Source of the DNA: Ascaris suum
Taxonomy: Eukaryota; Nematoda; Chromadorea; Rhabditida; Ascarididae
Length of the DNA stretch: 64,000 bases
Direction of reading: 5' to 3'
NCBI GenBank assembly: GCA_013433145.1
Contig: CM024169.1
Coordinates: 11,354,817 to 11,418,816 of the forward strand
In this document: one piece after another, positions 61,520 to 64,000 of the stretch
Position numbering within the stretch: position 1 is the first letter of the stretch
Layout: every line of letters starts with the position of its first letter
Translations under genes and position numbers: made by a program
The notes under the pieces: generated by a model
Databases searched by the model: none
Told to the model about the DNA's origin: nothing
What the model saw: the letters and a program-made list of their open reading frames with translations, nothing else

Positions 61520-62845
61520 TGGTTAGCTGACATGGAAAATCGTTCGCCCCCATTTAATTGCACAAAATACAAGGCAGCTTCTCAAGCAAACATTAGATTC
61601 CTTCATGCCTTGTCATCTTGCTAGCAGCAATCGCTCTTAATGCTTACGATTCACTTCTATAACAATGATAACGTCGAATTGCCACTATGACGAAAATGCG
61701 AGAATACAGGAATTAGCTTGTGGTTGAGGGTGATATTGATGATCATTGAAGGTCTGAGGTTAGCATTTTGAAGTGTTTTCATATTTTCTTCGCCAGAGCC
61801 CATCTTGCAGAGCTAGCCAAACCATTCATCTAACATTATTGAACGCTTCTTCCTCTTCCCTAATCTCTCTTCCCCCCCCCCCCCCCCCCACCCCCCACCT
61901 CCTCCTCATCCTCTTTTTAGTTGTTTCCCATAAATTAAAACGTATCTATTCCTCACTGCTTCATTTCTGAAACATCTTTGCGACTGATATAATATATTAT
62001 CCGGTTGCCGTTCATCTCTTTCTAATAAAAAAAAATTTGCAATATTTAAAAAAAGCGGAGGAAATTATATCTGTCATCCAATCGGATAATATGGAAAAAA
62101 TTTCATCGCATAAATTCTGAGTATTCTTAAGGAAATTTCTCAATGAAAAGCCATTAAATTTATTAGCGATGTAGCAGAAAAATCATTTTCATTGTAGTTT
62201 GTACGTTGCTTTCTGTTCGGTTTGATCTTTCAACTGTTCCTCAATTTTATTATTCGACTCGATTATGGAGTATAAATCGTAAATTAAAACTGTTTATTTA
62301 AATTTTTCGCAAATCACATTCCTGTTGAAATATTTCGGTGCGCAATATTCAAATAAACAAAAGCTCAGTGGAATAATTTTTTGAATATTTTATTCAAAAT
62401 ATTCCAATGTGTTTTCTGTTTGTTTGAATATTAGTTTATCTTTTAGGTATATTCCAAATCAATTATTACATAAGGATAAATATGGAAGCAAAAATTTATT
62501 CATGAAATTTCTTAGCGAACTAAAATTTCAACATTTTGAATTAACTAAATAACCACTCAAATGTTAAGAAAAACATAAAAGCACACTTCGTAAATAGGAA
62601 AACCATTAACTATTTCTAGATGAAAGTTTCCAAATATCCATTGAGAACGTAATTTTGCAATTGCTTAAATATTGACTGCACGCACCACAATGGGAGTATG
62701 AGTAAAACGTTATACATACATGTAAATGTGGATATATCGCCTATTCAGGGGGTGCTTTCTAAGAGAAAGCAAGCAATATGTATTGCTAACTAAGTCAGCA
62801 TATTCCTCCACACAAATGAAATTGAATTTTTCCTCTCCACTACAG
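61520..62845. other. Intergenic or intronic stretch
   Basis: Purine-rich on the plus strand near 61350-61450 and pyrimidine-rich near 61840-61915. No exon supported. Confidence 0.35.
61872..61889. repeat. Poly(C) tract
   Basis: Eighteen consecutive C followed by A and six more C. Read directly. Confidence 0.95.
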
Positions 62846-63582
62846 AGTTCAGTCACAAATCAAAGAAGAGGGGCAAATTAATGAGAACGACCAACAGGAA
62901 TGCTCAGCACATGTGGAAGAATCGGATGCGAAAGTGGAATTAGCATCCGAAAGTGATGCAGTTCTCTCGAGTGCTGACAGCTCGTGGATACAAAGCTTTT
63001 CGAGTGTTCGTCATGTTGGTGGCAAGGACAGTTTTTCTGAGGAATCTGATGCTAGTCGTACGTCAAATAGTGATGATCGTGAGGTATACAGTCAAAGATC
63101 AGATGATCAAATCGCCCTCACAAATACTCCTAATGAAGCCCAAGAAGACAACGAAGAAAGTAAATTCAAAAATCGATATGTAAGTTACTCTCAATAATGC
63201 CTAGCATAATCATACTTTTTTTTTCATAGAAATATGGCAGCATTCAACAATGATACTCTAAACATATGTCTCTTTGAAAGTAATTGAGACCTGAAGTAAG
63301 TAATTGAATGAATGCCTCGAAAATATTAGAATTGCGATTTCATTCTATAATTCTTTTCTATTCGTCTTCACTGATAAAATGAAAGAGAAAGAAATACTGA
63401 ATTTGCTCTAGTTCACGGATTAAAGCACGATATATTAGTCGTTAGTATTAACTAAAATATTTTTTTAACAGGTGCGAATGGGTGAGCGTCTCACGGATGA
63501 TCTCATAAATGCATACTGTGATAGACTTCAAGAAGCTGTAAACAAGGAAGTAGACGGAATGCTTGCTATGCAATATATTATG
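62846..63582 (+). CDS. Two internal exons of an acidic Ser-rich protein leaving the right edge
   Basis: Exon 62846-63179 (after CCACTACAG, donor GTAAGT) encodes about 111 residues rich in Glu, Asp and Ser (VEESDAKVELASESDAVLSS, KDSFSEESDASRTSNSDDRE). Exon 63472-63582 (after TTTTTAACAG, donor GTGAGT) encodes 37 residues (MGERLTDDLINAYCDRLQEA, then VNKEVDGMLAMQYIM). The junction is phase 0. The acidic, phosphorylatable linker followed by LTDDLINAYCDRL loosely recalls the entry helix of Ulp/SENP (C48) SUMO proteases (W-L-N-D-x-x-I-N), but the conserved Trp and the catalytic residues are not in view, so this is only a hint. Earlier and later exons are missing. Confidence 0.5.
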
Positions 63583-64000
63583 GTGAGTAATGTGCCGCAT
63601 ACTTGTAAACATTCCCATTAAATACGTAGAATTAGAGGTATTTGAAGGTAGAATTTGAAGGTAGACAAATATAAAGCAGTATTAGCATCTAAAGTTAAAT
63701 TCGATCCTCATCTATAAAACAGTCTGATATCATTTGATTCATGAGATGCCTTCCTCTAGGAAGCGTCCTCGTGGAAAATTTACTTGGTCGCACTTGAAAT
63801 AAAAGGCCGTAGGAGAGTACGAGAATGCATCAGTTTAGTGACATTTTGCAACGAAGATTAAAAAGAGGAGAGATTGAAGAAGGGGCACGAGAGAAGAGGA
63901 TAGTAGAAAAATCTTTTAAAGACAAAAACATCATCAATAATAAAATATTTACAATAAACGGAGAGAATGTCATCATAAATTTAAACAATTATAGAAACTT
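63583..64000. other. Intron of the right-edge gene
   Basis: It follows the GTGAGT donor at 63583. No further exon recognised before the window ends. Confidence 0.4.

Overview
This is nuclear DNA of a nematode. It is AT-rich, full of long (AT)n microsatellites, and its genes are broken into short exons whose introns start GT and end in TTTCAG- or TTTTAG-like sites. The firmest taxonomic marker is a gene with a Wart domain (hedgehog-related warthog family), known only from nematodes. The species cannot be named from the window. There are no CRISPR, phage, IS or bacterial features, and I found no tRNA, rRNA or SL RNA gene.

Layout. 0-2 kb: edge exons on both strands. 4.8-10.4 kb (+): a possible cysteine-rich protein, an isolated first exon, then a single-pass membrane protein with a coiled-coil segment. 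12.6-16.6 kb (-): an eight-exon gene of unknown function with an apparent one-base deletion; a small two-exon gene lies on the opposite strand inside one of its introns. 17.7-33.4 kb: gene-poor, with only weak isolated exons, hairpins and short repeats. 33.4-40.5 kb (+): a complete 13-exon propionyl-CoA carboxylase beta subunit (pccb-1, 536 aa), the best supported gene. 41.3-50.5 kb (-): a complete ten-exon secreted Wart-domain protein (about 459 aa) with a Q/P-rich tail and no Hog domain. The two genes converge on one palindromic poly(A) signal. 52.3-54.7 kb (-): candidate exons of an unrecognised gene. 54.8-60.5 kb (-): a seven-exon MAPK-like pseudokinase that has lost the DFG, APE and HRD-lysine motifs. 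60.5-61.5 kb (-): another unrecognised multi-exon gene whose last exon runs into the pseudokinase start. 62.8 kb to the end (+): an acidic, serine-rich protein leaving the right edge.

All gene models were made by hand: I translated between plausible splice sites and required reading phase to match at each junction. For pccb-1, the Wart gene and the pseudokinase every phase matches across all junctions. Elsewhere some junctions conflict by one base; these are listed as findings because they may be assembly errors or real decay.

Functionally the window mixes housekeeping metabolism (propionyl-CoA breakdown), a secreted nematode-specific signalling or cuticle-type protein, a presumed non-catalytic kinase scaffold and several orphan genes. 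I see no shared pathway. The closest thing to an undescribed system is the minus-strand series at 52-61.5 kb: orphan gene, pseudokinase and a second orphan gene packed head to tail with almost no spacing, plus a decayed duplicate of part of the pseudokinase and a foreign-looking ORF inside its introns.
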